Source: Actinoalloteichus caeruleus DSM 43889 (lineage in GTDB: Bacteria; Actinomycetota; Actinomycetes; Mycobacteriales; Pseudonocardiaceae). From it: a stretch of DNA of 64,000 bases. The stretch spans positions 5,518,001 through 5,582,000 of the forward strand of contig NZ_AUBJ02000001.1 of the NCBI RefSeq assembly GCF_000429185.2. Direction: 5' to 3'. Every line of letters begins with the position of its first letter. Position 1 is the first letter of the stretch. The notes under the pieces are model-generated. The model saw nothing but the letters and a program-made list of their open reading frames with translations. It was not told the DNA's origin and did no database searches. Below, one piece after another: positions 17,025-25,424 of this stretch. Both the position numbers and the translations under genes were made by a program.

Positions 17025-17915
17025 TCACACCGCCCCGGCCAGGCCGCGGCCGCGCAGCACCCGCCGCTCCACAGGTCGGAAGACGAGCAGTTCAATGCTG
17101 ATTCCGACGAGGAGGATGAGCAAGATGGCTGCGATCACACCGGACATGCTGTTCATGGCCCTCGCCTGTTCCAGGGTCTGCCCCAGGCCCACCCCGAGCT
17201 GGGGCGAGTTCGCGATCAGTTCGGCCGCCATCAGCGAACGCCAGGAGAACGCCCAACCCTGCTTGCAACCGGCCAGGTAACCGGGCAGCGCGGCGGGCAG
17301 CGACACCAGGCGGGCGCTCGTGAGGGGCCCGGCGCCCACCGCCTTCCCCACCCTGGTCAACAGGGGAGGGACCTGGTCCAGCCCGGACATGAGCCCGTTC
17401 ATGATCGAGGGCACCGACCCCAACAGCACCACGGCGTAGATGGTCGCCGGGGTCAGCCCGAACCACAGGATCGCGGCGGGGACCCAGGCCACCGACGGGA
17501 GGCTCTGAAGCCCCGTGATGAGGGGGCCGACGGCGTTGCGCAGGAGGGGAACCCTCGCCACCAGCAGCCCCAGCGGCGTGGCGATGATCACCGCGGTGAG
17601 GAACCCGAGGACCGCGCGGTGGACCGAGACCCACAGCACCCCCCAGATCTCCCCGTCGCCCACCAGGTCACCCACGTGCTCACCGACCGCGGCCGGAGCG
17701 GGGAGCTTGAACTCCGGCCAGATCGCCGCGGCCCACAGGGCCTGCCACACCGCCAACACGGCGAGGACGGCCACGACCGGCGGTACCGCCCTGGTGAGCA
17801 GCCGCCGCCACCAGGGCGTCCCGCGCTCCACCGGGGTGTCCAGCGCGTCGAGGCCGGCTGCCACGTCGGCCAGGCCGTCGGCCTCGGCGCGGGAGCCGGT
17901 CTCAGTGCCTGCCAT
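17025..17915 (-). CDS. ssuC: ABC transporter permease, SsuC/TauC type
   Basis: A 296-residue permease with about six membrane segments. The EAA-like cytoplasmic loop falls around GAGPLTSARLVSLPAALPGYLAG. LQSLPSVAWVPAAILWFGL is characteristic of the nitrate/sulfonate/bicarbonate (BPD_transp_1) subfamily. It overlaps the ATPase gene by 14 nt. In this cysteine operon the likely substrate is a sulfur source (sulfate, thiosulfate or a sulfonate); no desulfonating monooxygenase is encoded nearby. Confidence 0.85.
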   Translation of the reverse strand: MAGTETGSRAEADGLADVAAGLDALDTPVERGTPWWRRLLTRAVPPVVAVLAVLAVWQALWAAAIWPEFKLPAPAAVGEHVGDLVGDGEIWGVLWVSVHRAVLGFLTAVIIATPLGLLVARVPLLRNAVGPLITGLQSLPSVAWVPAAILWFGLTPATIYAVVLLGSVPSIMNGLMSGLDQVPPLLTRVGKAVGAGPLTSARLVSLPAALPGYLAGCKQGWAFSWRSLMAAELIANSPQLGVGLGQTLEQARAMNSMSGVIAAILLILLVGISIELLVFRPVERRVLRGRGLAGAV

Positions 17916-18738
17916 GACTGGAGATCACCTCCCGGAGGGCCGTCGTGATCTCCTCGGTGACCTCGGCCTCGGCCACCCCGGTCGGGCCGAGCGCGGCACC
18001 GCCGTCACCGCCGGAGGAGCGGAGCGTCCACTCGCGCACCACCCGCCCCGGTCGGGAGGACAGCAGGACCACCCTTTCGGCCAGGCGCACCGCCTCCCGC
18101 ACGTCGTGGGTCACGAAGACCACCGCCGCCCCCGTCGCCCGCCACACCCGCAGCAGCTCGGCCTGGAGGATGTCCCGGGTGATGGCGTCCAACGCCCCGA
18201 ACGGCTCGTCCATCAGCAGCAGCGGAAGACCGGTCGCGCCGGTCCTGGTGCAGGCCAGTGCCCTGGCCAACGCCACCCGTTGCCGCATGCCACCCGAGAG
18301 CTGGTGCGGACGCCGGGACCCCTGGCCGCCGAGGCGGACCAGGTCGAGCAGTTCCTCGGCGACGGCGCGCCGTGCGGCGCGACCGAGACCGGCCACCCGG
18401 AGCGGCAGCTCGACGTTGCGCCTGGCGCTCAACCACGGCATCAGGCCCGGCTCCTGGAACATGACGGCCGGGCGTCCCGTGGACACGTCCACCGACCCCG
18501 CCGTGGGCTCGTCCAGTCCGGCCACGAGGTTCAGCAGCGTGCTCTTCCCGCAGCCCGAGGCACCGAGGAGGCAGACGAACTCGCCCGCCCGCACCGCCAG
18601 GTCGACGCCGTCGAGCGCGACGACGGAGCGCGGCCCCGCTCCGAACGACCGGCCGACGCCGCGCAGGCGGACCGCGACCTCCCGTTCCGGGCTGTCGGCG
18701 CGCTGGGGGGAGGTCGTGGTGTCGGTGACGGCGGTCAT
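17902..18738 (-). CDS. ssuB: ABC transporter ATP-binding protein, SsuB/TauB type
   Basis: A 278-residue ATPase. Walker A is GASGCGKST, the Q-loop lies in VMFQEPGLMPW, the signature is LSGGMRQRVALARAL, Walker B is LLLMDEPFGALD and the H-loop is VTHDVREA. The C-terminal HSS-type segment SSRPGRVVREW is typical of sulfonate/nitrate importers. Its stop lies within the permease gene, so the pair is translationally coupled. It energises uptake together with the SsuC-like and SsuA-like proteins. Confidence 0.9.
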   Translation of the reverse strand: MTAVTDTTTSPQRADSPEREVAVRLRGVGRSFGAGPRSVVALDGVDLAVRAGEFVCLLGASGCGKSTLLNLVAGLDEPTAGSVDVSTGRPAVMFQEPGLMPWLSARRNVELPLRVAGLGRAARRAVAEELLDLVRLGGQGSRRPHQLSGGMRQRVALARALACTRTGATGLPLLLMDEPFGALDAITRDILQAELLRVWRATGAAVVFVTHDVREAVRLAERVVLLSSRPGRVVREWTLRSSGGDGGAALGPTGVAEAEVTEEITTALREVISSHGRH

Positions 18739-18853
18739 GGTGTCTGCCCTCCTGCGCGGCCCCCGGTGCGCACCGGGGAGGCGTCGTCTGTCACGGGTCG
18801 CGAGCGGGTACCGGTGCCTGGACCCGGTCCCCGCCGGGTGCCGGCGCGGGTGG

Positions 18854-19942
18854 TCATCCCTCACCCAGCCCGGCGTCGTCCACCAGGGGCCGGCCGGCCT
18901 CGGCGAGCACGTTGTTCAGCGGTCCGACGTCGACCAGGCCGTGGAGGTCCGGGACGGCCGGGCTGAGCCCGGCGGTGACCGCGTCCTCGGCCAGGCGGGG
19001 GAACGTCGCGGCCAGCGGGTCGAGGTCCAGGTCGATGTTCTCGAAGGCCCGGTCGAGCACGGCCTGGTCCAGCGGGGCCCCGGCCAGGCGGTCCAGTTCG
19101 GCGTTGACCACGGCCTTGGCGCGCCCGAGGTCCTCCTCCACCCAGTCGGTGCTCCGCAGCAGCCCCCGCACCAGGGCCTCGACGGTCTCCGGGTGCTCCC
19201 GCAGGTACTGGGTGCGGACGATGAGCACGGTGGTGGGGAAGGCACCCCCGTCCCACAGGTCCCGTTCGTCGACGAGGACCTCGGCGTCCGCCTCCACGAC
19301 CAGGCGTGAGGCCCACGGCTCGGGGAGCCAGCCCCCGGCCACCGCTCCCTCCCGGAACAGGTTCAGCGTGTCCGGGTTCCTGATGTTCTGCACGGTCACC
19401 TGGTCCGGGCCGTCCCCGCTGGGCAGGTCGAGGTCCACCAACCACTTCTTCGCGGCCACGTCCTGGGTGTTGGCCAGCTGGGGGGTGGCCACCGACTCGC
19501 CGAGCAGGTCCTCCGGGCCGTCGATGTCCGCCCGCACCACCAGCTGCGCCCCGCCGGAGGTGGCTCCGGCGACCAGCCGGGTGTGGGCTCCACCGGACTC
19601 CTGGAACGCGGTGAGGGCGGGGTTGGAACCGATGAAGGTGGCGTCGAGCGAGTCGCCGAGCAACGCGCCGACCGCGTCCGGGCCGGCGTTGAAGGTCTGG
19701 GGGACCAGCTCGGTGTCGCCGAGTTCCTCCGCGAAGAAGCCCTCGCTCACCCCGGCCACCGCCGCCGCGTGGGTCACGTTGGGGAAGTAGCCGAGGCGCA
19801 GCTCGGCGGCGGCCCCCAGGTCCGCCGGGCCGTCCGCCTCGTCCACCCGGTCGGCGCGGCTGCACGCGGTCGCGGCCAGGAGCAGCGCGGCGCCGACCGC
19901 GACGGCGCGGGCGGACCCTCTCCGCACGGGGGTGGTGGTCAT
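18854..19942 (-). CDS. ssuA: Substrate-binding lipoprotein, SsuA/TauA type
   Basis: A 362-residue extracellular solute-binding lipoprotein. The signal peptide ends in LLLAATAC, giving a lipobox with Cys at about residue 27. The mature part starts with a linker, then ELRLGYFPNVTHAAAVAGV, a first strand typical of the NMT1/THI5/SsuA fold; the ligand site is suggested by TFIGSNPALTAF. It sits between cysN (29-nt gap) and the ATPase (115-nt gap). The sulfur ligand is inferred from context only. Confidence 0.85.
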   Translation of the reverse strand: MTTTPVRRGSARAVAVGAALLLAATACSRADRVDEADGPADLGAAAELRLGYFPNVTHAAAVAGVSEGFFAEELGDTELVPQTFNAGPDAVGALLGDSLDATFIGSNPALTAFQESGGAHTRLVAGATSGGAQLVVRADIDGPEDLLGESVATPQLANTQDVAAKKWLVDLDLPSGDGPDQVTVQNIRNPDTLNLFREGAVAGGWLPEPWASRLVVEADAEVLVDERDLWDGGAFPTTVLIVRTQYLREHPETVEALVRGLLRSTDWVEEDLGRAKAVVNAELDRLAGAPLDQAVLDRAFENIDLDLDPLAATFPRLAEDAVTAGLSPAVPDLHGLVDVGPLNNVLAEAGRPLVDDAGLGEG

Positions 19943-19971
19943 GCTCGTTCCCGTTCCTCTCGGTGTCGCGG

Positions 19972-21321
19972 TCACGCGTCGTGGCCGAGTGGGCCCGGGG
20001 ACGACCCGGCGGGACCGTCGCCGTCGGGGATCACCGGCAGGGGACGGCCGACGAGACCGGCGGCGGCGGTCGTGCCGTCGGCGGGGTCGATCAGCAGGAA
20101 CGCGCCGGTCCGGTGGGAGTCGGCGTAGTCGTCGACGGGCAGCGCCTGGGCGCACCTGATCCGCACCCGCCCGATGTCGTTCAGCTCCAGCAGGTCCGGG
20201 GCCGGTGACGACCCCAACCGCTGTTCGTCGAAGCGGGCGGCGAGTTCGGTGACGATCGCCGGCACGGTGCGGGTGCCGTGCTTGACCAGGAGCCGGGTCC
20301 CGGGGCGCAGCGGGCGGTCGGCCAACCAGCACAGCACGGCGTCGAGTTCCTCCCTGGGAGTGGGGGCCGACGTCGCGCCCGCGATCAGGTCGCCCCGCCC
20401 GATGTCGAGGTCGTCGCCCAGCACGAGGGTCACCGACTGGCCCGGCACCGCGTGCGGGAGCGGGCCGTCCGCCGTGTCGATGCGCGCCACCGTGCTGGTC
20501 AGGCCGGCGGGTGAGACGGTGACGCGGTCACCGGGCCGGACCGTCCCGGCGGCCACCTGCCCGGCGTAGCCCCGGTAGTCGGGGTGCTCCGGGGTGCGCG
20601 GGCGGATCACGTACTGCACGGGGAACCGGAAGGGCGCGTCGCGGTGGTCGGTCGCCACCGGGGTGGTCTCCAACAGCTCCAGCAAGGTCGGTCCCGCGTA
20701 CCAGGGAGTCGCCGTCGACGGGCGTGCCACGTTGTCGCCGACCAACGCCGACACCGGCACCGACCGCACGCGCCCGGCCGGGTAGCCCAGCGCCGAGGCG
20801 TGGGTGGCGAAGTCCTTGGCGATCGACTCGTAGGTCCCCTGGTCGTAGCCGACGAGGTCGATCTTGTTGACCGCGAGGACGAGGTGGGGGACCCCGAGCA
20901 GGGCGGCCACGGCGGCGTGCCGACGTGTCTGCTCCAGCAGCCCGCGCCGCGCGTCGACGAGGAGCACGGCCAGCTGCGCGGTCGACATCCCGGTCACCGT
21001 GTTGCGGGTGTACTGCACATGGCCGGGCGTGTCGGCCAGGACGAAGGTGCGGCGGGGCGTGGCGAAGTAGCGGTAGGCGACGTCGATGGTGATGCCCTGC
21101 TCCCGTTCCGCGCGGAGGCCGTCGACCAGCAGGGACAGGTCCGGCGTCGCCAGGCCCCGGTCCGCGCTGGCGCGGGTGACGGCGTCCAGCTGGTCGGCGA
21201 GGACCGACTTCGTGTCGTGCAGCAGCCGACCCACCAGCGTGGACTTGCCGTCGTCCACGCTGCCGGCGGTGGCCAGGCGGAGCAGGCCGCGGGTGTTCTC
21301 GCCGTGTCGCGCACCGACCAT
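19972..21321 (-). CDS. cysN: Sulfate adenylyltransferase subunit 1 (GTPase)
   Basis: GTPase subunit that drives ATP + sulfate to APS + PPi. G1 is AGSVDDGKST (about residues 19-28), G2 EREQGITIDVAY, G3 DTPGHVQYT and G4 NKIDL, followed by EF-Tu-like beta-barrels. The 449-residue length and the absence of a C-terminal APS kinase domain show that this is plain CysN, not a CysNC fusion. The ATG shares one base with the cysD stop (TGATG). Confidence 0.93.
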   Translation of the reverse strand: MVGARHGENTRGLLRLATAGSVDDGKSTLVGRLLHDTKSVLADQLDAVTRASADRGLATPDLSLLVDGLRAEREQGITIDVAYRYFATPRRTFVLADTPGHVQYTRNTVTGMSTAQLAVLLVDARRGLLEQTRRHAAVAALLGVPHLVLAVNKIDLVGYDQGTYESIAKDFATHASALGYPAGRVRSVPVSALVGDNVARPSTATPWYAGPTLLELLETTPVATDHRDAPFRFPVQYVIRPRTPEHPDYRGYAGQVAAGTVRPGDRVTVSPAGLTSTVARIDTADGPLPHAVPGQSVTLVLGDDLDIGRGDLIAGATSAPTPREELDAVLCWLADRPLRPGTRLLVKHGTRTVPAIVTELAARFDEQRLGSSPAPDLLELNDIGRVRIRCAQALPVDDYADSHRTGAFLLIDPADGTTAAAGLVGRPLPVIPDGDGPAGSSPGPLGHDA

Positions 21322-22301
21322 CAGAAGTAGCCCTCCCTCTTGCGGTCCTCCATGGCGGCCTCGGAGAGCCGGTCGTCGGCGCGGGTCGCCCCGCGCTCGG
21401 TCAACCGGCTGGCCGCGACCTCGTCGATCACCTCGTCCACCGTCGAGGCGGTGGACTCCACCGCCCCCGTGCAGGAACCGTCACCGACGGTGCGGTAGCG
21501 GACCGTGGCGCGGCGGACGGCCTCACCGTCCCGAGGCCCGCCCCACGGCCCACTGGTCAGCAACATCCCGTCGCGGGCGAACACCTCCCGCTCGTGGGCG
21601 AAGTACAGGGAGGGCAGCGGCACGCCCTCCCGCGCGATGTAGGCCCAGACGTCGAGTTCGGTCCAGTTCGACAGCGGGAACACCCGGACGTGCTCCCCGG
21701 GCTGGTGGCGGCCGTTGTACAGGTTCCACAACTCCGGGCGCTGCCGGCGGGGCTCCCACTGGCCGAAGGAGTCGCGCGGGCTGAAGACCCGCTCCTTGGC
21801 CCTGGCCCGCTCCTCGTCCCGGCGGCCCCCGCCGAAGACCGCGTCGAACCGGTGCTCGGCGATGCTGTCCAGCAACGGCACCGTCTGGAGCGGGTTGCGG
21901 GTGCCGTCGGGGCGTTCGACCAGTCGGCCGTCGGCCAGCCAGTGCTCGACCTCGGCGACGACCAGTCGCAGGCCGTGCTCGGCGACCAGGCGGTCCCGGA
22001 ACTCCAGGACCTCGGGGAAGTTGTGCCCGGTGTCGACGTGCAGCAGCGGGAAGGGCACCGGCGCCGGCCAGAACGCCTTGATCGCCAACCAGACGAGCAG
22101 CGTGGAGTCCTTCCCACCGGAGAACAGGATCACCGGCCGGTCGAACTCACCCGCGGCCTCCCGGAGGACGTGGATCGACTCCGATTCGAGCGCGTCCAGC
22201 GTGGACAGCGGGTCGGCCTCGGAACCGACTGGCGGGGCGACGGCGACCATCGGCGGGGACGGGGAGTGCTGGGGTGGGGTGTGCGGCGTGACGTTGCCCA
22301 T
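21321..22301 (-). CDS. cysD: Sulfate adenylyltransferase subunit 2
   Basis: Catalytic ATP-PPase subunit that activates sulfate to APS. The PP-loop VILFSGGKDSTLLVWLA (residues about 57-73), LHVDTGHNFPE and the C-terminal DRLSEAAMEDRKREGYF are diagnostic. 326 residues. The ATG at 22301 has GAGAGAGG 5 nt upstream. It is coupled to cysN through TGATG and lies 97 nt after cysH. Confidence 0.95.
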   Translation of the reverse strand: MGNVTPHTPPQHSPSPPMVAVAPPVGSEADPLSTLDALESESIHVLREAAGEFDRPVILFSGGKDSTLLVWLAIKAFWPAPVPFPLLHVDTGHNFPEVLEFRDRLVAEHGLRLVVAEVEHWLADGRLVERPDGTRNPLQTVPLLDSIAEHRFDAVFGGGRRDEERARAKERVFSPRDSFGQWEPRRQRPELWNLYNGRHQPGEHVRVFPLSNWTELDVWAYIAREGVPLPSLYFAHEREVFARDGMLLTSGPWGGPRDGEAVRRATVRYRTVGDGSCTGAVESTASTVDEVIDEVAASRLTERGATRADDRLSEAAMEDRKREGYF

Positions 22302-22398
22302 CGGCGCCTCTCTCACGGCGGATCGGTGGCGGTGGTGTGGAGGGGGATGCGGGGCGGGCGCAGGACTGGTCGTCCGCCGGTCACGGGTCGGGGCCGTG

Positions 22399-23145
22399 TC
22401 AGCCGTGCAGCCCGCACTCCGTCTTCCGCAGGCCGGCCCACCGCCCGCTTCGCGGGTCGGAACCGGGCGCGGGACGACTGGTGCACGGTCGACAGCCGAT
22501 GGAGGGGTAGCCGGCCGCCACGAGCGGGTTGACCAGCACCTGGTGTTCGGCGGCGTAGTCGGCCATGTCCTCGTCGCTCCAGAAGGCGAGGGGGTTCACC
22601 TTCACCAGGCCGTGGCGTTCGTCGAAGGTCACCAACGGCGTGTCCGCCCGCGTCGGTGCCTCCACCCTCCGCACCCCGGTCACCCAGGCGCGGTAGCCGG
22701 AGAGCGTGCGGCGCAACGGTGCGACCTTCCGCAGCGCGCAGCACCGGTCGGGGTCGCGGGCGAACAGGTCCGGTCCCTCGATCGCGTCCTGCTCGGACAC
22801 CGTGCGCTCGGGGACCACGTCGACCACCCGCACCGGATAGGTGGTGGCCACCGCGTCACGGGTGCCGATGGTCTCGGCGAAGTGGTAACCGGTGTCGAGG
22901 AAGAGGACCGCGACACCGGGCCGAGCCCGGGACGCGAGGTGGACCAACACCGCGTCCTGCATGTTGGAGGCGACGATCCAGTCGTCGCCGAAGGTCCGCG
23001 CGGTCCACGCCAGGACGGTGGCGGCGTCCGCTCCGGCCAGCTCGCGGGCGCCGTGCTCGGCCAGCGCCCGCGACTCCGCCCGCCGCGCGTCCGTGTTGTC
23101 GGGGGCGGGGCCGGCTCCGTTGGCCCTCGGGCGGGTGGCGCTCAT
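22399..23145 (-). CDS. cysH: Adenylylsulfate (APS) reductase, 4Fe-4S type
   Basis: Thioredoxin-dependent reduction of APS to sulfite. VASNMQDAVLVHLA is the PP-loop-like nucleotide region. RCCALRKV and GCRPC supply the four Cys of the [4Fe-4S] cluster that marks APS (not PAPS) reductases, and KTECGLH near the C-terminus carries the catalytic Cys. 248 residues. This agrees with the absence of an APS kinase gene in the operon. The start overlaps the Zn-ribbon gene by 4 nt. Confidence 0.94.
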   Translation of the reverse strand: MSATRPRANGAGPAPDNTDARRAESRALAEHGARELAGADAATVLAWTARTFGDDWIVASNMQDAVLVHLASRARPGVAVLFLDTGYHFAETIGTRDAVATTYPVRVVDVVPERTVSEQDAIEGPDLFARDPDRCCALRKVAPLRRTLSGYRAWVTGVRRVEAPTRADTPLVTFDERHGLVKVNPLAFWSDEDMADYAAEHQVLVNPLVAAGYPSIGCRPCTSRPAPGSDPRSGRWAGLRKTECGLHG

Positions 23146-23297
23146 GGGGACACCTCCGGTAAGGCGAGGCCGAGCATGCGCACCGCGAAGACGCGCCGGC
23201 ACGCGGCGCAGCGCCAGGCCCCGGCGTGGTCGGCTTCCGGGTACAGGTCCTCGTCCGCGCAGTACGGGCAGTAGTGGGGGACGGCTCGGTCGGTCAC
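23142..23297 (-). CDS. Small zinc-ribbon protein of the cysteine operon
   Basis: A 51-residue protein with CPYC near residue 10 and CAAC near residue 34, forming a zinc ribbon. Its GTG overlaps the sulfite reductase stop (GTGA) and its stop overlaps the cysH ATG (ATGA), so it is co-translated between the two. Similar mini-proteins sit at this place in other actinobacterial operons (recalled). An accessory role, such as cluster delivery or electron transfer, is inference. Confidence 0.8.
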   Translation of the reverse strand: MTDRAVPHYCPYCADEDLYPEADHAGAWRCAACRRVFAVRMLGLALPEVSP

Positions 23298-24982
23298 GTG
23301 AGCGCCCCGGCCTCGGCCCGCTGCGCCCACCGCGCGAACCGTTCCCCCGGTTCACGCTGCTCCACGTACCGACGGACCACGCGTTCCACGTAGTCCGGCA
23401 GCTCCTCGGCGGTCACCTTCAGCCCCCGCAGCTTCCGGCCGAACCCGGCGTCCAGGCCCAGCCCACCGCCCAGGTGCACCTGGAACCCCTCGACCTGCCG
23501 GCCGTCCTCGGCCCGGACGATCTGCCCCTTGAGGCCGATGTCGGCGACCTGGGTGCGGGCGCACGCGTTCGGGCAGCCGTTGATGTTCACGGTGACCGGG
23601 TCACCGAGGTCCGATCCCACGTCGGCGAGGCGACGTTCCAACTCGGACACCAACTCCGCGGCCCGGCCCTTGGTCTCGACGATCGCGAGCTTGCAGAACT
23701 CGATGCCGGTGCACGCCATGACGCCCCGCCGCCACGGCCGGTCGTCCGAACGCAGCCCGAGGGAGTCCAGATCGGACCGCAGCGCGGCCAGCTGCGCCTC
23801 GGGCACGTCGAGCACCAGGAGGTTCTGGTGCACGGTGGTGCGGACCCGGCCGGACCCGGCGCGCTCGGCCGCCTTGGCCAGCGCCACCAGGGTCGACCCG
23901 GAGACCCGCCCCGCGACGGTGGTCGCGCCCACGTAGTAGCGGCCGTCGCGTTGCCGGTGCACCCCGACGTGGTCGCGGTCCCGAACGGCCGGCGGGGGAG
24001 CGGGACCGTCGGTGAGCCGCCGGCCCAGGTACTCCTCCTCCAGCACCTGCCGGAACCGTTCGGCACCCCAGTCGGCGACGAGGAACTTCAGGCGCGCCCG
24101 GTGCCGCAGCCGCCGGTAGCCGTAGTCGCGGAAGATCCGCACGACGCCGTGCCACACGTCCGGGACGTCGTCGAGGGGGACCCACGCCCCCAGTCGCACC
24201 GCCAGCCGGGGGTTGGTGGACAGCCCACCGCCGACCCACACGTCGAACCCCGGGCCGTGTTCGGGGTGGTCGACGCCGACGAAGGACACGCAGTTGGTCT
24301 CGTGCACCACGTCCTGGCGGGGGGACCCGGACACCGCCGACTTGAACTTGCGGGGCAGGTTGGACAGCTCGGGGTCACCGATGTAGCGGCGGGTGATCTC
24401 CTCGATGGCGGGAGTGCCGTCGACGATCTCGTCCTCGGCGATCCCGGCCACCGGGGAGCCCAGCACCACCCGGGGGCAGTCCCCGCACGCCTCGGTGGTG
24501 GACAGCCCCACGGCCTCCAGCTCCCGCCAGATGGCCGGTACGTCCTCGATGCGCACCCAGTGGAGCTGGACGTTCTGCCGGTCGGTGATGTCGGCGGTGT
24601 CCCGCGCGTAGGTCTGGGACACCTCCCCGATGACGCGGAGCTGTTCCGTCGTCAGCGCTCCGCCGTCGATCCTGACCCGGAGCATGAAGTACTCGTCGTC
24701 GAGTTCCTCCGGGGCCAGCACGGCCGTGCGCCCGCCGTCGATCCCGGGGCGGCGCTGGGTGTACAGGCCCCACCAGCGGAACCTGCCGCGCAGGTCCGCC
24801 GGGTCGATGCTGGCGAACCCGCCGGCGGCGTACCGGGACTCGATGCGAGAGCGCACGTTCAGCGGGTTGTCGTCCTTCTTGGACCGCTCGTTGGGGTTGA
24901 GCGGCTCCCGGTACCCCAGGGCCCACTGCCCTTCACCACGACGACGTGGGGGCGTGCTCGTCGCCTCGGGTGGGGAAACCAT
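23294..24982 (-). CDS. sir: Ferredoxin-dependent sulfite reductase
   Basis: Six-electron reduction of sulfite to sulfide with siroheme and a [4Fe-4S] cluster; 562 residues in the two-repeat NirA/SirA fold. Cluster/siroheme Cys lie in ACTGIEFC (about 423-429) and NGCPNAC (470-474). Tyr74 (WWGLYTQ) and Cys166 (TTEACGDC) are 92 residues apart, the same spacing as the covalent Tyr-Cys pair of M. tuberculosis SirA, which supports sulfite rather than nitrite as substrate. ATG with GGAGG 6 nt upstream. First structural gene behind the cysteine leader peptide. Confidence 0.95.
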   Translation of the reverse strand: MVSPPEATSTPPRRRGEGQWALGYREPLNPNERSKKDDNPLNVRSRIESRYAAGGFASIDPADLRGRFRWWGLYTQRRPGIDGGRTAVLAPEELDDEYFMLRVRIDGGALTTEQLRVIGEVSQTYARDTADITDRQNVQLHWVRIEDVPAIWRELEAVGLSTTEACGDCPRVVLGSPVAGIAEDEIVDGTPAIEEITRRYIGDPELSNLPRKFKSAVSGSPRQDVVHETNCVSFVGVDHPEHGPGFDVWVGGGLSTNPRLAVRLGAWVPLDDVPDVWHGVVRIFRDYGYRRLRHRARLKFLVADWGAERFRQVLEEEYLGRRLTDGPAPPPAVRDRDHVGVHRQRDGRYYVGATTVAGRVSGSTLVALAKAAERAGSGRVRTTVHQNLLVLDVPEAQLAALRSDLDSLGLRSDDRPWRRGVMACTGIEFCKLAIVETKGRAAELVSELERRLADVGSDLGDPVTVNINGCPNACARTQVADIGLKGQIVRAEDGRQVEGFQVHLGGGLGLDAGFGRKLRGLKVTAEELPDYVERVVRRYVEQREPGERFARWAQRAEAGALT

Positions 24983-24988
24983 GCGTGA

Positions 24989-25050
24989 CCTCCGACGTTC
25001 GGACGGTGCGCGCGGGGTGCGGTGGCCGACGCCCGGGAGACGGGCGGAGG
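24989..25050 (-). promoter_or_regulatory. Possible Shine-Dalgarno-sequestering segment in the sir leader
   Basis: On the minus strand CCTCCG (25050-25045) is exactly complementary to CGGAGG (24994-24989), which contains the sir Shine-Dalgarno. Ribosome stalling on the upstream Cys codon could decide whether this pairing forms. Short GC-rich complementarity arises easily by chance here, so this is a hypothesis. Confidence 0.3.
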
Positions 25051-25105
25051 GAGGACCAGCCGACGCACCCGGCGCCTGCTGGTGAAAGAGGAGAGCGGCG
25101 CGGGT

Positions 25106-25192
25106 CTAGCGGCCGGGACGGCACAGTGCGCTGGCGACGCGCTTGTAGTCGACGTGACGTCGAGCTACCAGTCGCATACGCAGTGCGGTCAT
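25106..25192 (-). CDS. Cysteine-operon leader peptide, 28 residues
   Basis: Begins MTALRMRLVARRH and ends RVASALCRPGR. The RRHVD...RVASALCR pattern is that of the actinobacterial 'putative leader peptide' family. The single Cys codon (TGC) lies five codons before the stop, and an Arg-rich stretch precedes it. It ends 123 nt before sir. By analogy with cysteine-attenuated mycobacterial leaders, scarcity of Cys-tRNA would stall the ribosome and open expression of the sulfur operon. CAGGCT lies 7 nt before the ATG, so the transcript is probably leaderless. Confidence 0.85.
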   Translation of the reverse strand: MTALRMRLVARRHVDYKRVASALCRPGR

Positions 25193-25199
25193 GGCTTCG

Positions 25200-25205
25200 A
25201 GCCTG
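25200..25205 (-). promoter_or_regulatory. -10 box of the cysteine operon
   Basis: CAGGCT on the minus strand, 7 nt before the leader peptide ATG; TGGACC 17 nt further upstream is an acceptable -35. Confidence 0.5.
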
Positions 25206-25424
25206 CCACGGGCGTGAACCCCGGTCCACCCCCGACCGCATGGTGGGAAACGGCGGCGGGGACGGTCCTCCCGTGGTCGTGGGGGTGGGATCCGGTCGGC
25301 GCCTCGGGGCCACCACCGGGCGGGGCGGCGTGGACCCGGTCACGTGGAGAGCCCGCCCACGACCGCGGGGAGCGGTCCTCCACCGCCCGTCTGGTCGTCG
25401 ACGGCGCGGTGGAACACTGCGGAG

